64,000 nt of DNA from Nocardia elegans NBRC 108235 (GCF_001612845.1 NZ_BDBF01000001.1:1-64000), one strand, 5' to 3'; shown: positions 1-9,262, counted from the stretch's first letter. Program-made: numbers and translations. Notes: generated by a model from the sequence alone, not told the origin.

Positions 1-789
1 GCTCCGGCCGCCGCTGCCGCCCCGGCCGCGCCGTCGGCTCCGGCCGGCGCCCGTCCGCAGCTGCAGGCACTGCGCGGCACGGTCCAGAAGGCCAACCGCA
101 TCCGGCAGATAACCGCCACCAAGACCCGCGAATCGCTGCAGACCACCGCGCAGCTGACCCAGACCCACGAGGTCGACGTCACCAAGATCGCGGCGCTGCG
201 GGCCAAGGCCAAGAGCGCATTCGCCGACCGCGAGGGTGTCAACCTGACGTTCCTGCCGTTCTTCGCGAAGGCCGCCGTGGAGGCGCTGGGCGTGCACCCC
301 AACGTCAACGCCTCCTACAACGAGGACACCAAGGAGATCACCTACCACTCCTCGGTGCACCTGGGCATCGCGGTCGACACCGAGCAGGGCCTGCTGTCGC
401 CGATCATCCACAACGCCAGCGACCTGTCGCTGGCCGGACTGGCCCGCGCCATCGCCGATATCGCCAACCGCGCCCGCACCGGTGGCCTCAAGCCCGACGA
501 GCTGGCCGGCGGCACGTTCACGATCACCAACATCGGCAGCCAGGGCGCCCTGTTCGACACCCCGATCCTGGTTCCGCCGCAGGCGGCGATGCTGGGCACG
601 GGTGCGATCGTCAAGCGCCCGATCGTGATCTCCGACAACGGCAGCGAGTTCATCGGCATCCGCTCGATGTGCTATCTGCCGCTGACCTACGATCATCGCC
701 TCATCGACGGCGCCGACGCCGGCCGCTTCCTGACCACCATCAGGCACCGGCTGGAGGAGGCCGCGTTCGAGGCCGATCTCGGTCTGTAA
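1..789 (+). CDS. sucB: Dihydrolipoamide acyltransferase (E2), C-terminal part
   Basis: The 3' end of an E2 component gene; the reading frame is open from the first base, so the lipoyl domains lie outside the window. The 262 visible residues begin in an Ala/Pro-rich linker (about residues 1-18) and continue into the catalytic acyltransferase core. The active-site motif DHRLIDG is near the C-terminus (around base 691), where His and Asp-Gly form the chloramphenicol-acetyltransferase-like catalytic site. The protein transfers succinyl or acetyl groups from lipoyl-lysine to CoA. In mycobacteria this locus encodes the E2 (DlaT/SucB) shared by the pyruvate dehydrogenase and peroxidase complexes, so the exact 2-oxoacid is not settled. 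lipA, which makes its cofactor, lies about 4 kb downstream. Confidence 0.93.
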   Translation, partial: APAAAAAPAAPSAPAGARPQLQALRGTVQKANRIRQITATKTRESLQTTAQLTQTHEVDVTKIAALRAKAKSAFADREGVNLTFLPFFAKAAVEALGVHPNVNASYNEDTKEITYHSSVHLGIAVDTEQGLLSPIIHNASDLSLAGLARAIADIANRARTGGLKPDELAGGTFTITNIGSQGALFDTPILVPPQAAMLGTGAIVKRPIVISDNGSEFIGIRSMCYLPLTYDHRLIDGADAGRFLTTIRHRLEEAAFEADLGL

Positions 790-821
790 ATCGCTGGGCG
801 ACACGACGATTCGGTGACGAC

Positions 822-1721
822 ATGAAGGTTGTGATCGCCGGTTCGTCCGGACTCGTCGGGACGGCGCTGGTCGCCGCGCTGCGTCGAGACGGGCACGAGG
901 TGGCTCGCCTGGTGCGCCGTCCCGCCGCGGCCGAGGACGAGTTCAGCTGGGATCCGGTGCGGGCACAGGTGCCCGCACCGGCCCTGCGAGCGGCGGATGC
1001 CGTGGTCAACCTCTGCGGCGCCGGACTCGGCGCGCGGCGCTGGAACGGCAGCTACAAGCAGCAGTTGCGCGACAGCCGCATCGGCCCGACCGATGTGCTG
1101 GCCACCGCGGTCGTCGACGCCGGAGTGCCGACGCTGGTGAACGCCAGCGGCGTGCATTTCTACGGCGGCGACACCGGCGACCGGGTGATCACCGAATCCG
1201 ATTCCGCCGGAACGGGTTTCCTGGCGACGCTGTGCCGGGACTGGGAGGCCGCCACCCAGCCCGCGGTCGACGCCGGGGTGCGGGTGGTGCAGGTGCGCAG
1301 CGCGGTGGTGCTCTCGCGTCACGGCGGCATGCTCGCCCTGCTGCGGCCGCTGTATTCGATCGGACTGGGCGGGCGCCTCGGCAGCGGGCGCCAGTATCAG
1401 CCGTGGATCTCACTCGACGACGAGGTCGCCGGCATCTCGTTCGTGCTGACGAATCCGTCGGTGCGGGGACCGGTCAACATGGTCGGCCCGGCGCCGGTGA
1501 CCAATGCCGAATTCAATCGGGCGCTGGCGCGGGCGCTGCATCGTCCGGCTCCGTTCATCGTGCCCGCCGTCGCATTGCAGGCCGCGGTCGGCGAACTGGC
1601 CCAGGAGGCGATCCTGCGCGGCCCGCGCGCGATTCCCACCGTGCTCGAGGAGGCGGGCTACACCTTCCGCCACGAAACCATCGGGCAGGCGCTGGCCTCG
1701 GTGATCGGCGACAACCGCTGA
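822..1721 (+). CDS. TIGR01777/SDR39U1-type NAD(P)-dependent epimerase
   Basis: A 299-residue protein with an N-terminal Rossmann fold: the nucleotide-binding loop GSSGLVG starts at residue 7. The C-terminal half matches the DUF1731 end of SDR39U1 proteins. The family is an atypical extended SDR whose physiological substrate is unknown. Its position directly after the E2 gene is the same as in mycobacteria (Rv2216). The ATG at 822 is chosen because the sequence from this codon begins at the family's usual first beta strand; the same frame is open further upstream but that part overlaps the E2 gene. The gap to the E2 stop is 32 bases, so co-transcription is likely. Confidence 0.9.
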   Translation: MKVVIAGSSGLVGTALVAALRRDGHEVARLVRRPAAAEDEFSWDPVRAQVPAPALRAADAVVNLCGAGLGARRWNGSYKQQLRDSRIGPTDVLATAVVDAGVPTLVNASGVHFYGGDTGDRVITESDSAGTGFLATLCRDWEAATQPAVDAGVRVVQVRSAVVLSRHGGMLALLRPLYSIGLGGRLGSGRQYQPWISLDDEVAGISFVLTNPSVRGPVNMVGPAPVTNAEFNRALARALHRPAPFIVPAVALQAAVGELAQEAILRGPRAIPTVLEEAGYTFRHETIGQALASVIGDNR

Positions 1722-1864
1722 TCGACCACGGTCCGCGCTGGTGTTCTCCGGCCACGCCGCCGTACGCTCGAATGGCGTAATCGGCTCGGTCGCTGTCCGG
1801 CGCCTCGCGGGAAGTCGCACAACCAAGGCGGACAGCGGGTCATCGCGCGAAGAAGGTGACCGGT

Positions 1865-2635
1865 GTGGCACAGACGGCTCCCCAGGCTTCCCCCGGGCCG
1901 CGGACGCGCTCGCCTCTCGTCCCGGCGGCGGCCCGGCAGGCCCTGCTGCGCGATGGTGTTCACCTCGTGCCCGCCGCCGTCACCACATCGTGGCTCGGCG
2001 TGGACGAACGAGCATGGGCCAATTTCCACACCCACTGGGACGCGCTGTGCCCGGACGCGTACGCCTCCGAGCGGGGAACCCGCAGACTGCGGCGCTACGG
2101 CCGGTTTTCCTTCTCGGCGGCGACCGGGCAGTTCCATCGGCTCCCGCAGGAATACTTCGTGCAGCCGGAGGCCACCAATCCGCTCTATGTCGGCAGGGAC
2201 CGCATCTTCGAGCCCCTGACGGATTCGTTCGTCGACGCGCCGGTTTTCCGCGCTGTGCTGCGGCTGCTCGGGCGATTCGCGACGACGCTGGACGACCCGC
2301 CGGAGTGGACCGTGAAGGTGCACCCCTTCCGAGTCGCCGCCGCCGCGGGCGCGCGGGGGCTGCCCACGCCGGAGGGCCGGCACCGCGACGGTGTCACGCT
2401 GGTCGCGTCGCTGCTGGTCGGTCGGCGAAACGCCACCGGCGGGGTGAGTTCGGTCTTCGACACCGACGGCAGGCAGTTGGTGACGGCGACGCTCGGCGAG
2501 CCCGGAGATCTGCTGCTGGGCGACGACCGCCGCACTCTGCACAGCGTGTCGCCCCTGTCTCCGGTGGATCCGAGCCGGCCGGCCTACCGCGATGTCCTGG
2601 TCGTGACGTTCGCCCCGGGACCGCGCAGGAGGTGA
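1865..2635 (+). CDS. 2OG-Fe(II) oxygenase, amino-acid dioxygenase family (PF10014-like)
   Basis: A 256-residue protein of the BsmA / L-isoleucine dioxygenase type. The iron-binding facial triad is visible as HRD (His173, Asp175) and a distal His226 in LHSVSPL; Arg242 in YRDVLVV is placed to bind the 2-oxoglutarate carboxylate. Characterised relatives hydroxylate free aliphatic amino acids or oxidise methionine, using 2-oxoglutarate and O2; the substrate here is unknown. I prefer the GTG at 1865 because AGAAGG (1851-1856) sits eight bases before it; an in-frame GTG at 1856 would add three residues. It ends four bases before an MFS transporter gene whose ribosome-binding site lies inside this coding region, so the two are probably translated together. 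Confidence 0.8.
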   Translation: MAQTAPQASPGPRTRSPLVPAAARQALLRDGVHLVPAAVTTSWLGVDERAWANFHTHWDALCPDAYASERGTRRLRRYGRFSFSAATGQFHRLPQEYFVQPEATNPLYVGRDRIFEPLTDSFVDAPVFRAVLRLLGRFATTLDDPPEWTVKVHPFRVAAAAGARGLPTPEGRHRDGVTLVASLLVGRRNATGGVSSVFDTDGRQLVTATLGEPGDLLLGDDRRTLHSVSPLSPVDPSRPAYRDVLVVTFAPGPRRR

Positions 2636-2639
2636 GGCG

Positions 2640-4169
2640 ATGGCACCGCCACGGTCAGCGACGGATACGAAGATCCTGCCGATCGTCGTCGGACTGGCCT
2701 TCGCCTTCACCATCACGGTGGTGGACCCGCTGGTGCTCAACCTGAACCTGCCGCAGGTGAGCCGCGCTCTCCACGTTCCGCCGCATCTGATCGGACTCTT
2801 GGGTGGAACCGCGACGCTGGTGATGGCCGCCGCGGTCCTCGCCGCGGGCAACCTCGGCGACGCATTCGGACTCGAGCGGCTGCTCACGCTGGGGCTGATC
2901 GTCGTCACGGTCGCCGACCTGTTGTCCTTCTTCTCGCCCGGTTTCGGCTTCCTGCTGGCGATGCGGGCTCTGGCCGGACTCGGCATGGCCGCGCTGCTGG
3001 GCGGGCCCCTGGCCCTGCTGAAAACGTCGGTGCCGGAGAGCAAGCGGGCGGCGGCCATCGGCATGCTCATGGCCGTCGAAATGGTCCTGTGTGGTGTCAC
3101 CCCCACGCTCACGGGCTGGGTGGTCACCACCGCCGGCTGGCGGTTCCTGTTCCTGCTCACTCCGCTGCTGGCCGCGGTCTCGCTGGTGCTGACCGCGCGC
3201 TATGTGCCGGAGGCTGCTCGCACCCAGCGCCGACGGCTCGACGTCGGCGGGATCAGCCTGTTCGGGATGACACTGACAACACTGGTCATCGGCCTGGCGG
3301 CAGCGCAGAACGGGATCACCCGCCCGCAGACCTGGCTGACTCTGGCGATCAGCGCGACCGCCGCCCTGCTCTTCGTCCGGCACGAACGCCGGGCACGCGA
3401 GCCCGCGCTGGACCTGGCCCTGTTCCGCAACTCCGGATTCTGTGTGGCGTTGACGGCGGCCCTCACGCTGAATCTGCTCGCCGCCGGGCTGGGTTTCGTC
3501 CTCGGGCAATTCGGCAGTGTGGTGCTGGCGTTGTCCCCCGAAGCCATCGGGCTGCTGTATCTGCCCGGCACCCTGCTGATCGCCGGCGCCGTTGTCTTCG
3601 CGGGCCGCGTGGTCGGAAAGACCACTCCGTGGCCGGTGATGGTCGCGGGCCTGCTGCTGCTGGCGGCGAGCGGATTCGTGCTGGCAGCCACCGCGAGCCC
3701 CACGATGGCGCTGTGGCTGCTGGTGGCGGTCGTCTGGCTGGGCAACCTGGGATCTCTGGTCACGTCGGTCTCGGTGTCGGAGGCGGTTCTCGCCGAAGCG
3801 CCGCCCGGGCACTCCGGCACGGTCGCCTCCACCCAGCTGGCGTTCGGCATGATCGGCTGCGCGTTCGGGCCCACCGTCTATCTGCTGCTGTTCCAGTTCT
3901 TCTTCCGGCAGGCATGGTCGGCCGACGCCGAGGCACGCGGCATGGCGGTGACGCGGGCCGAACAGACCGTCGACGCGGTACGCAGCGGCATGGCGCTCAG
4001 TCCGGGCACTACCTACGATCCGAATCTGCTACGGCAGACCAGTGGACTGGAGTTGGGACTCGACGTCGCCGGCGGGTTGCGGCTGACCATGGCGACCGTC
4101 AGCGTCCTACCGCTCGTGGTCGCGGTGGTGACCTGTCTGCTGCCCCTGCGCCGGAAGTCGCAGAGATAG
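2640..4169 (+). CDS. MFS transporter, DHA2-type (14 TM) drug/metabolite exporter
   Basis: A 509-residue membrane protein with about 14 hydrophobic segments, the length expected for DHA2-family proton-driven exporters. A motif-A-like loop (GNLGDAFGLERL) follows the second helix, and helix-rich stretches run almost to the C-terminus, with one extended extracytoplasmic loop around residues 420-465. AGGAGG (2627-2632) lies seven bases before the ATG, inside the preceding oxygenase gene. The pairing suggests export of the product of the oxygenase, or of a toxic relative of its substrate. The substrate cannot be read from the sequence. Confidence 0.88.
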   Translation: MAPPRSATDTKILPIVVGLAFAFTITVVDPLVLNLNLPQVSRALHVPPHLIGLLGGTATLVMAAAVLAAGNLGDAFGLERLLTLGLIVVTVADLLSFFSPGFGFLLAMRALAGLGMAALLGGPLALLKTSVPESKRAAAIGMLMAVEMVLCGVTPTLTGWVVTTAGWRFLFLLTPLLAAVSLVLTARYVPEAARTQRRRLDVGGISLFGMTLTTLVIGLAAAQNGITRPQTWLTLAISATAALLFVRHERRAREPALDLALFRNSGFCVALTAALTLNLLAAGLGFVLGQFGSVVLALSPEAIGLLYLPGTLLIAGAVVFAGRVVGKTTPWPVMVAGLLLLAASGFVLAATASPTMALWLLVAVVWLGNLGSLVTSVSVSEAVLAEAPPGHSGTVASTQLAFGMIGCAFGPTVYLLLFQFFFRQAWSADAEARGMAVTRAEQTVDAVRSGMALSPGTTYDPNLLRQTSGLELGLDVAGGLRLTMATVSVLPLVVAVVTCLLPLRRKSQR

Positions 4170-4227
4170 TCGCCCGTCGCCCCCACGCGTGTGATCGAGT
4201 CGGCTCGCCGCCACCGCTGGTTGCCGA

Positions 4228-4233
4228 TAGTTT
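4228..4233 (+). promoter_or_regulatory. Leaderless -10 element of the GNAT gene
   Basis: TAGTTT lies six bases before the GTG at 4240. The spacing places the transcript start on the start codon. The bases between hold only a GAGG too close to the start to act as a ribosome-binding site. Confidence 0.5.
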
Positions 4234-4239
4234 GAGGCG

Positions 4240-4791
4240 GTGACCGATATCCAGTCGGGTGGACCGCGCATTCGCGATGCCGAGGAACGCGACATCCCCA
4301 CGATCCTCGCCATCCACAACGACGCCGTGGCCGAGACGACCGCCATCTGGGACACCAACCCGGTCGACCTCGACGATCGCCTGCGCTGGTGGCGCGACCG
4401 GGTGGCCGCCGGATACCCGGTGCTCGTCGCCATCATCGACGGTCAGGTGGCCGGCTATGCCAGCTACGCGCAGTGGCGGCCCAAATCCGGTTATCGCTAC
4501 TGCGTGGAGAATTCGGTGTACGTCTCGGAGCGGTTCCAGCGCCGCGGCGCGGCGACCGCGCTGCTGACGGCACTGCTGGGACGGGCCGAGGAGTCCGGGC
4601 GGGTGCACACCGTGATCGCGGCGATCGAAACCTCCAACAAGACCTCGATTCTGCTGCACGAGAAGTTCGGCTTCCGGATCGTCGGCCAGCTGCCCGAAGT
4701 GGGGCACAAGTTCGGCGGCTGGATGGATCTGACCTTGATGCAGCGCACGCTGCCGGGCCCGATTTCGGCGGGCGTAGAGTCGTTCGGGTGA
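4240..4791 (+). CDS. GNAT N-acetyltransferase, Pat/Bar-like
   Basis: A 183-residue acetyltransferase of the phosphinothricin / methionine-sulfone acetyltransferase group. Visible family features are the N-terminal stretch [17 protein letters not shown], the [11 protein letters not shown] strand, the acetyl-CoA pyrophosphate loop QRRGAA and the C-terminal HEKFGF. Relatives acetylate the alpha-amino group of amino-acid analogues. It follows the oxygenase-exporter pair by 70 bases, so it could modify the same compound; this is inference. Its stop overlaps the lipA start (GTGA). It appears to have its own leaderless promoter. Confidence 0.88.
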   Translation: MTDIQSGGPRIRDAEERDIPTILAIHNDAVAETTAIWDTNPVDLDDRLRWWRDRVAAGYPVLVAIIDGQVAGYASYAQWRPKSGYRYCVENSVYVSERFQRRGAATALLTALLGRAEESGRVHTVIAAIETSNKTSILLHEKFGFRIVGQLPEVGHKFGGWMDLTLMQRTLPGPISAGVESFG

Positions 4792-5876
4792 CCTCCGTCG
4801 ACACCCCGACATCGAACAGCGGCACGGCACACACCGCCGCGCCGGCCACTTCGTCCTCCGATTCCCTGGTACGGGAATCAGGCGGTCGCAAATTGCTCCG
4901 CATCGAGGCCCGCAACGCGCAGACCCCGATCGAACGCAAGCCGAAGTGGATCCGCACCCGCGCCACCATGGGCCCCGAGTACTCCGAGCTCAAGGGCCTG
5001 GTCAAACGCGAAGGGTTGCACACGGTCTGCGAGGAAGCGGGCTGTCCCAACATCTTCGAATGCTGGGAGGACCGCGAGGCCACCTTCCTCATCGGCGGCG
5101 AACAGTGCACCCGGCGCTGCGATTTCTGCCAGATCGACACCGGTAAGCCCGCCGCGCTCGACCGCGACGAACCGCGCCGGGTGGCCGAGAGCGTGCAGGC
5201 GATGGGCCTGCGGTACTCGACGATCACCGGCGTCGCGCGCGACGACCTCGAAGACGGCGGCGCCTGGCTGTACGCCGAAACCGTGCGCGCCATCAAGCGA
5301 CTCAACCCGCACACCGGCGTGGAGTTGCTGATCCCCGATTTCAACGCCGATCCCGATCAGCTGGCCGAGGTGTTCTCCTCGCGGCCGGAGGTGCTGGCGC
5401 ACAACGTGGAGACGGTGCCGCGCATCTTCAAGCGGATCCGCCCGGCGTTCCGCTACGAACGGTCGCTGGCGGTGCTGACCGCGGCCCGCGAGGCCGGACT
5501 GGTCACCAAGTCGAATCTGATCCTCGGTATGGGCGAGACGCCCGAAGAGGTCACCCAGGCGATGCGTGATCTGCACGAGGCCGGCTGCGACATCCTCACC
5601 ATCACCCAGTACCTGCGGCCCTCGCCGCGCCACCATCCGGTGGACCGCTGGGTGAAGCCGGAGGAATTCGTCGAACATTCCCGCGTCGCAACCGAACTCG
5701 GCTTCGCCGGCGTGATGGCCGGGCCGCTGGTGCGCTCGTCCTACCGCGCCGGCCGGTTGTACGCGCAGGCGATGGCGCATCACGGCCGGGAGATCGCACC
5801 GGAGATGGCGCATCTGGCCGAGGAGGGCTCGGCGAGCCAGGAGGCGAGTTCGGTTCTCGCCCGATTCGGCGGCTGA
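4788..5876 (+). CDS. lipA: Lipoyl synthase (radical SAM)
   Basis: A 362-residue LipA, which inserts two sulfurs into protein-bound octanoyl groups to make lipoyl cofactors. Both [4Fe-4S] cluster motifs are intact: the auxiliary CX4CX5C (Cys81, Cys86, Cys92) and the radical-SAM CX3CX2C (Cys107, Cys111, Cys114). The C-terminal RSSYRAG element, needed for the auxiliary cluster, is present. The first roughly 40 residues (Ser/Thr/Ala-rich) are longer than in mycobacterial LipA; the GTG at 4788 overlaps the preceding stop and no better start is visible before the conserved core. lipB, usually just upstream in mycobacteria, is not in the window. Confidence 0.97.
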   Translation: MTSVDTPTSNSGTAHTAAPATSSSDSLVRESGGRKLLRIEARNAQTPIERKPKWIRTRATMGPEYSELKGLVKREGLHTVCEEAGCPNIFECWEDREATFLIGGEQCTRRCDFCQIDTGKPAALDRDEPRRVAESVQAMGLRYSTITGVARDDLEDGGAWLYAETVRAIKRLNPHTGVELLIPDFNADPDQLAEVFSSRPEVLAHNVETVPRIFKRIRPAFRYERSLAVLTAAREAGLVTKSNLILGMGETPEEVTQAMRDLHEAGCDILTITQYLRPSPRHHPVDRWVKPEEFVEHSRVATELGFAGVMAGPLVRSSYRAGRLYAQAMAHHGREIAPEMAHLAEEGSASQEASSVLARFGG

Positions 5877-5898
5877 ACAACCCCCAGCCACCCCGCAG

Positions 5899-5928
5899 CG
5901 ACCGGCCGAATTCCCGTTCGGCCGGTCG
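5899..5928 (+). terminator. Hairpin downstream of lipA
   Basis: A perfect 12-bp stem (5899-5910 with 5917-5928) around a six-base loop, starting 23 bases after the lipA stop and followed by a weak T-rich stretch. It is probably an intrinsic terminator of the actinobacterial type that lacks a long T run. Confidence 0.7.
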
Positions 5929-6053
5929 TTCGTTGCATACGGGGTGCGGATTCACCACGGATGGGGTGCGGATCCCCGGAACGGGTGACACAGCCGCGCG
6001 CCGGTGGGAAGCTCGAAGCAACCGCATGTGTCGACTCCGGGAAGTGAAGAGAC

Positions 6054-8255
6054 ATGGCCGAGAAAGCGAGCACCGCCGCCCGTAACAGTTCCGCCGGCAG
6101 AGTGATCGAGGCATCGCAGCCCGACGGTATCCGCAATGTGGTCCTGGTCGGGCACACCGGCTCCGGCAAGACCACCGTGGTCGAGGCACTGGCCATGGAG
6201 GCCGGGGCGCTCACCCGAGCCGGCCGCGTGGAGGACGGCACCTGTGTCTCGGATTACGACGATATCGAGCAGCGCCAACACCGATCGGTGCAGTTGTCGG
6301 TGGTGCCGGTCGCCTGGAACGGCATCAAGGTCAATCTGATCGATACGCCAGGATATGCCGATTTCGTCGGCGAACTACGGGCCGGTCTGCGAGCTGCGGA
6401 TGCGGCCCTTTTCGTGGTCTCGGCCGCTGCGGGCGCCGACGGTGTCGACGGGCAGACGCTGGCGCTGTGGGAGGAATGCGCGCGGGTCGGGATGCCGCGG
6501 GCCCTGGTGATCACCCATCTGGACGCGGCCCGCGCCGATTTCGATCTGATGGCCCAGACCTGCGCGGATCTGCTCGGCGACGGCGATTCCGACGCCATCC
6601 TGCCGCTGCAGCTGCCGGTGTACGGCCCGAAGGGTGCCGACGGACACCGCCCGGTCACCGGGGTCGTCGACCTGCTGACCGAGCAGGTCTTCGACTGTTC
6701 CGGCGGCGCCCACACCCGCACCGACGCCACCGCCGAACAGACCGCGCAGATCGAGACCGCCCGCAACCGGCTCATCGAGGGCATCATCGCCGAGAGCGAA
6801 GACGAAACCCTGATGGACCGCTACCTCGAGGGTGAACGGATCGACCTCACCACCTTGATCGCGGATCTGGAACGCGCGGTGGCGCGCGACCGCTTCCATC
6901 CCATCCTGATCGCGGCGCCTCCGCCCGAGGGCACCCGCGAGGGCCTGGGCATGGTCGAGATTCTCGAGCTGATCACGCGCGGCTTCCCCACCCCCGCCGA
7001 ACATGCGGTCGCGGCGCGCTGCCCGGGCAACGGTGCCGCGCCGCAGCCACTGTCCTGTGATCCGGGCGCGCCGCTGGCCGCCGAGGTGATCCGCACCGCC
7101 TCCGACCCGTATGTGGGCCGGGTGTCGCTGGTGCGCGTCTTCTCCGGCACCCTGCATGCCGACGACACCGTGCACATCTGCGGGCACAACGACGGCAACG
7201 GGCACGATGTCGACGAACGGGTCGGCGCGGTGACGGCGCCGTTCGGTAAACAACAGTTCCCGATCGGCCAGGCCATCGCCGGCGACATCGCCTACGTCAC
7301 CAAACTGGGGCACGCCGAGACCGGAGATACGGTGTCGGCCAAGGATTCTCCGCTGCTGATCGAGCCGTGGCCGCTGCCCGAACCGCTGCTGCCGGTGGCG
7401 GTGCGCGCCCACGGCAAGGCCGACGAGGACAAGCTGTCGCAGGGCCTGGCCCGCCTGGTCGCCGAGGATCCGACGGTGCGCCTGGAGCAGAATCCGCGCA
7501 CCCATCAGCTGGTGCTGTGGTGTCTGGGCGAGGCGCATCGCGATGTCGCGCTGGAACGGCTGCGGTCCCGGTTCGGCGTGCAGGTCGATGTCGACGAGTA
7601 TCGGGTGGCGTTGCGAGAAACGTTCGCGGGCAAGGCCGCCGGGCACGGGCGGCATGTGAAGCAGTCCGGCGGCCACGGCCAGTACGCGATCTGCGATATC
7701 GAGGTGGAACCGCTGCCGGAGGGTTCCGGGATCGCATTCGTCGACAAGGTGGTCGGCGGCGCGGTGCCACGCCAGTTCATCGGCTCGGTGGAGAAGGGCG
7801 TGCGCGCGCAGGCCGAGCGCGGCGTCGCCGCCGGATATCCGCTCGTCGATGTACGGGTGACCCTGCTCGACGGCAAGGCGCATTCGGTCGATTCCTCCGA
7901 TGCCGCCTTCCAGACCGCGGGAGCGCTGGCCCTGCGGGAGGCGGCCGCCGCCGCCCGGATCGACCTGCTCGAACCGATCGCCGAGGTGCGGGTGACCGTC
8001 GCCGACGATTTCGTCGGCACCATCCTCGGCGATCTGGCCGGCCGCCGCGGCCGCGTACTGGGCACCGAACCGGCCGCTGCCGGGCGCACCGTCATCCGCG
8101 CCGAGGTCCCCGAACTGGAATTGAGCCGCTACGCCATCGACCTGCGCTCACTCTCGCGCGGCGCGGCCCAGTTCGACCGCAGCTATGTGCGGCACGAACC
8201 GATGCCGAGCCAGATCGCCGCAGACCTGCGCAGTCGCAGCGAAGCCACCGTCTGA
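6054..8255 (+). CDS. fusA2: Elongation factor G-like GTPase (EF-G2 / FusA2 type)
   Basis: A 733-residue translational GTPase of the EF-G-like family found beside canonical EF-G in actinobacteria. G1 is GHTGSGKT (residues 33-40) and G3 is DTPG (97-100). The G4 position reads THLD (154-157) instead of the usual NKxD. All five EF-G domains appear present from the length and the conserved domain IV/V stretches (SGGHGQYA, GSVEKG). Mycobacterial EF-G2 binds and hydrolyses GTP poorly in a ribosome-dependent way, and its role is unsettled. The gene is separated from lipA by a hairpin and stands alone. Confidence 0.9.
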   Translation: MAEKASTAARNSSAGRVIEASQPDGIRNVVLVGHTGSGKTTVVEALAMEAGALTRAGRVEDGTCVSDYDDIEQRQHRSVQLSVVPVAWNGIKVNLIDTPGYADFVGELRAGLRAADAALFVVSAAAGADGVDGQTLALWEECARVGMPRALVITHLDAARADFDLMAQTCADLLGDGDSDAILPLQLPVYGPKGADGHRPVTGVVDLLTEQVFDCSGGAHTRTDATAEQTAQIETARNRLIEGIIAESEDETLMDRYLEGERIDLTTLIADLERAVARDRFHPILIAAPPPEGTREGLGMVEILELITRGFPTPAEHAVAARCPGNGAAPQPLSCDPGAPLAAEVIRTASDPYVGRVSLVRVFSGTLHADDTVHICGHNDGNGHDVDERVGAVTAPFGKQQFPIGQAIAGDIAYVTKLGHAETGDTVSAKDSPLLIEPWPLPEPLLPVAVRAHGKADEDKLSQGLARLVAEDPTVRLEQNPRTHQLVLWCLGEAHRDVALERLRSRFGVQVDVDEYRVALRETFAGKAAGHGRHVKQSGGHGQYAICDIEVEPLPEGSGIAFVDKVVGGAVPRQFIGSVEKGVRAQAERGVAAGYPLVDVRVTLLDGKAHSVDSSDAAFQTAGALALREAAAAARIDLLEPIAEVRVTVADDFVGTILGDLAGRRGRVLGTEPAAAGRTVIRAEVPELELSRYAIDLRSLSRGAAQFDRSYVRHEPMPSQIAADLRSRSEATV

Positions 8256-8308
8256 GGCGAGCGTCGCACTGTTCTGCGGCCCGTGCGGGGTATGTCCCGC
8301 TCGACCAC

Positions 8309-8314
8309 TATCCT
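8309..8314 (+). promoter_or_regulatory. Leaderless -10 element of the DUF4191 gene
   Basis: TATCCT lies seven bases before the ATG at 8322, the position expected for a leaderless transcript. GAGAGG between them could also act as a short ribosome-binding site if transcription starts further upstream. Confidence 0.5.
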
Positions 8315-8321
8315 GAGAGGT

Positions 8322-9065
8322 ATGGCAGCAGGTAAGGGCGGCACACCGTCGAAGGAAGCGAAGGCCGCGGCGAAGGCGGCGCGCAAGCAGGCGTCGAAGG
8401 AGCGGCGTCAGCAGCTCTGGCAGACGTTCCAGATGGTGCGCAAAGAGGACAAACTGCTGCTGCCGCTGATGATCGGCGCGCTGGTCGGCATTACCGTGGT
8501 GCTGTTCCTCGTCGGCTTCCTGTTCGACATGCAGTGGTTCCTACTGCCGGTCGGCATTCTGTTGGGCGCGCTGGTCGCCTTCATCATCTTCGGACGCCGG
8601 GTGCAGAAGAACGTCTACGCCAAGGCCGAGGGTCAGGCGGGTGCGGCCTGGTGGGTGCTGGACAACCTGCAGGGTAAGTGGCGTGCCACCCAGGCTGTCG
8701 CCGCCACCACCCAGCTCGACGCCGTCCATCGCGTGATCGGCCTGCCCGGTGTGGTCCTGGTGGCCGAGGGGTCGCCGCAGCGGGTGAAATCGCTGCTGGC
8801 GCAGGAGAAGAAGAAGACCGCTCGCCTGGTCGGCGACACTCCGATCTACGACATCGTGATCGGCAACGAGGAGGGCCAGGTTCCGCTGAAGAACCTGCAG
8901 CGCCACCTCACCAAACTGCCCCGCAATATCGACGCCAAGCGGATGGACCTCATCGAGGGCCGCCTCACCGCACTGGCCACCCGCGGCGGACCGGCGCTGC
9001 CGAAGGGCCCGCTGCCGGCCGGCGCGAAGATGCGCGGAGTGCAGCGCACCATCCGCCGCCGCTGA
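8322..9065 (+). CDS. DUF4191 membrane protein (Rv2219-like)
   Basis: A 247-residue protein of unknown function. The first 40 residues are Lys/Arg-rich and likely helical (KAAAKAARKQASKERRQQ), followed by two adjacent transmembrane segments (about residues 57-100) and a basic cytoplasmic C-terminal domain. It is the counterpart of the mycobacterial protein encoded between lipA and glnA1. An upstream in-frame ATG at 8283 is less likely because the conserved family start matches 8322 and a -10 element fits that start. Confidence 0.88.
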   Translation: MAAGKGGTPSKEAKAAAKAARKQASKERRQQLWQTFQMVRKEDKLLLPLMIGALVGITVVLFLVGFLFDMQWFLLPVGILLGALVAFIIFGRRVQKNVYAKAEGQAGAAWWVLDNLQGKWRATQAVAATTQLDAVHRVIGLPGVVLVAEGSPQRVKSLLAQEKKKTARLVGDTPIYDIVIGNEEGQVPLKNLQRHLTKLPRNIDAKRMDLIEGRLTALATRGGPALPKGPLPAGAKMRGVQRTIRRR

Positions 9066-9105
9066 ATCACGCACGCCGGGCTCTGTCGCACAGCTGACGA
9101 CCCTG

Positions 9106-9141
9106 ATCGCCGCCATCCCGGATGTCCGGGGTGGCGGCGAT
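9106..9141 (+). terminator. Strong hairpin after the DUF4191 gene
   Basis: A 16-bp stem with one G-T wobble (9106-9121 with 9126-9141) and a four-base loop, 40 bases after the stop. It separates the housekeeping lipA-side genes from the accessory aromatic-catabolism block. Confidence 0.75.
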
Positions 9142-9207
9142 TGCCGTGCAGGCCGACTCCCGCCGCATCTCCGTCAAACCCGGGACAGGACCACAGCGCC
9201 TCCCATA

Positions 9208-9224
9208 TGTTCGTATATAGGACA
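9208..9224 (+). promoter_or_regulatory. Candidate IclR-type operator at hmgA
   Basis: A dyad TGTTCG-N5-AGGACA, 38 bases before the hmgA start; the surrounding ATGTTC/GGACAT arms pair at five of six positions. It matches a dyad before the aldehyde dehydrogenase gene (12392-12408) at 11 of 17 positions. The IclR regulator encoded between them is the obvious candidate to bind both. Confidence 0.5.
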
Positions 9225-9262
9225 TCCGGCCATGAAAGTCGGACAGACGATCAGGAGGTGCG

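Noticed and set aside
1658..3160. A 500-codon minus-strand frame
   Set aside because: Antisense to the oxygenase and transporter genes, low-complexity translation.
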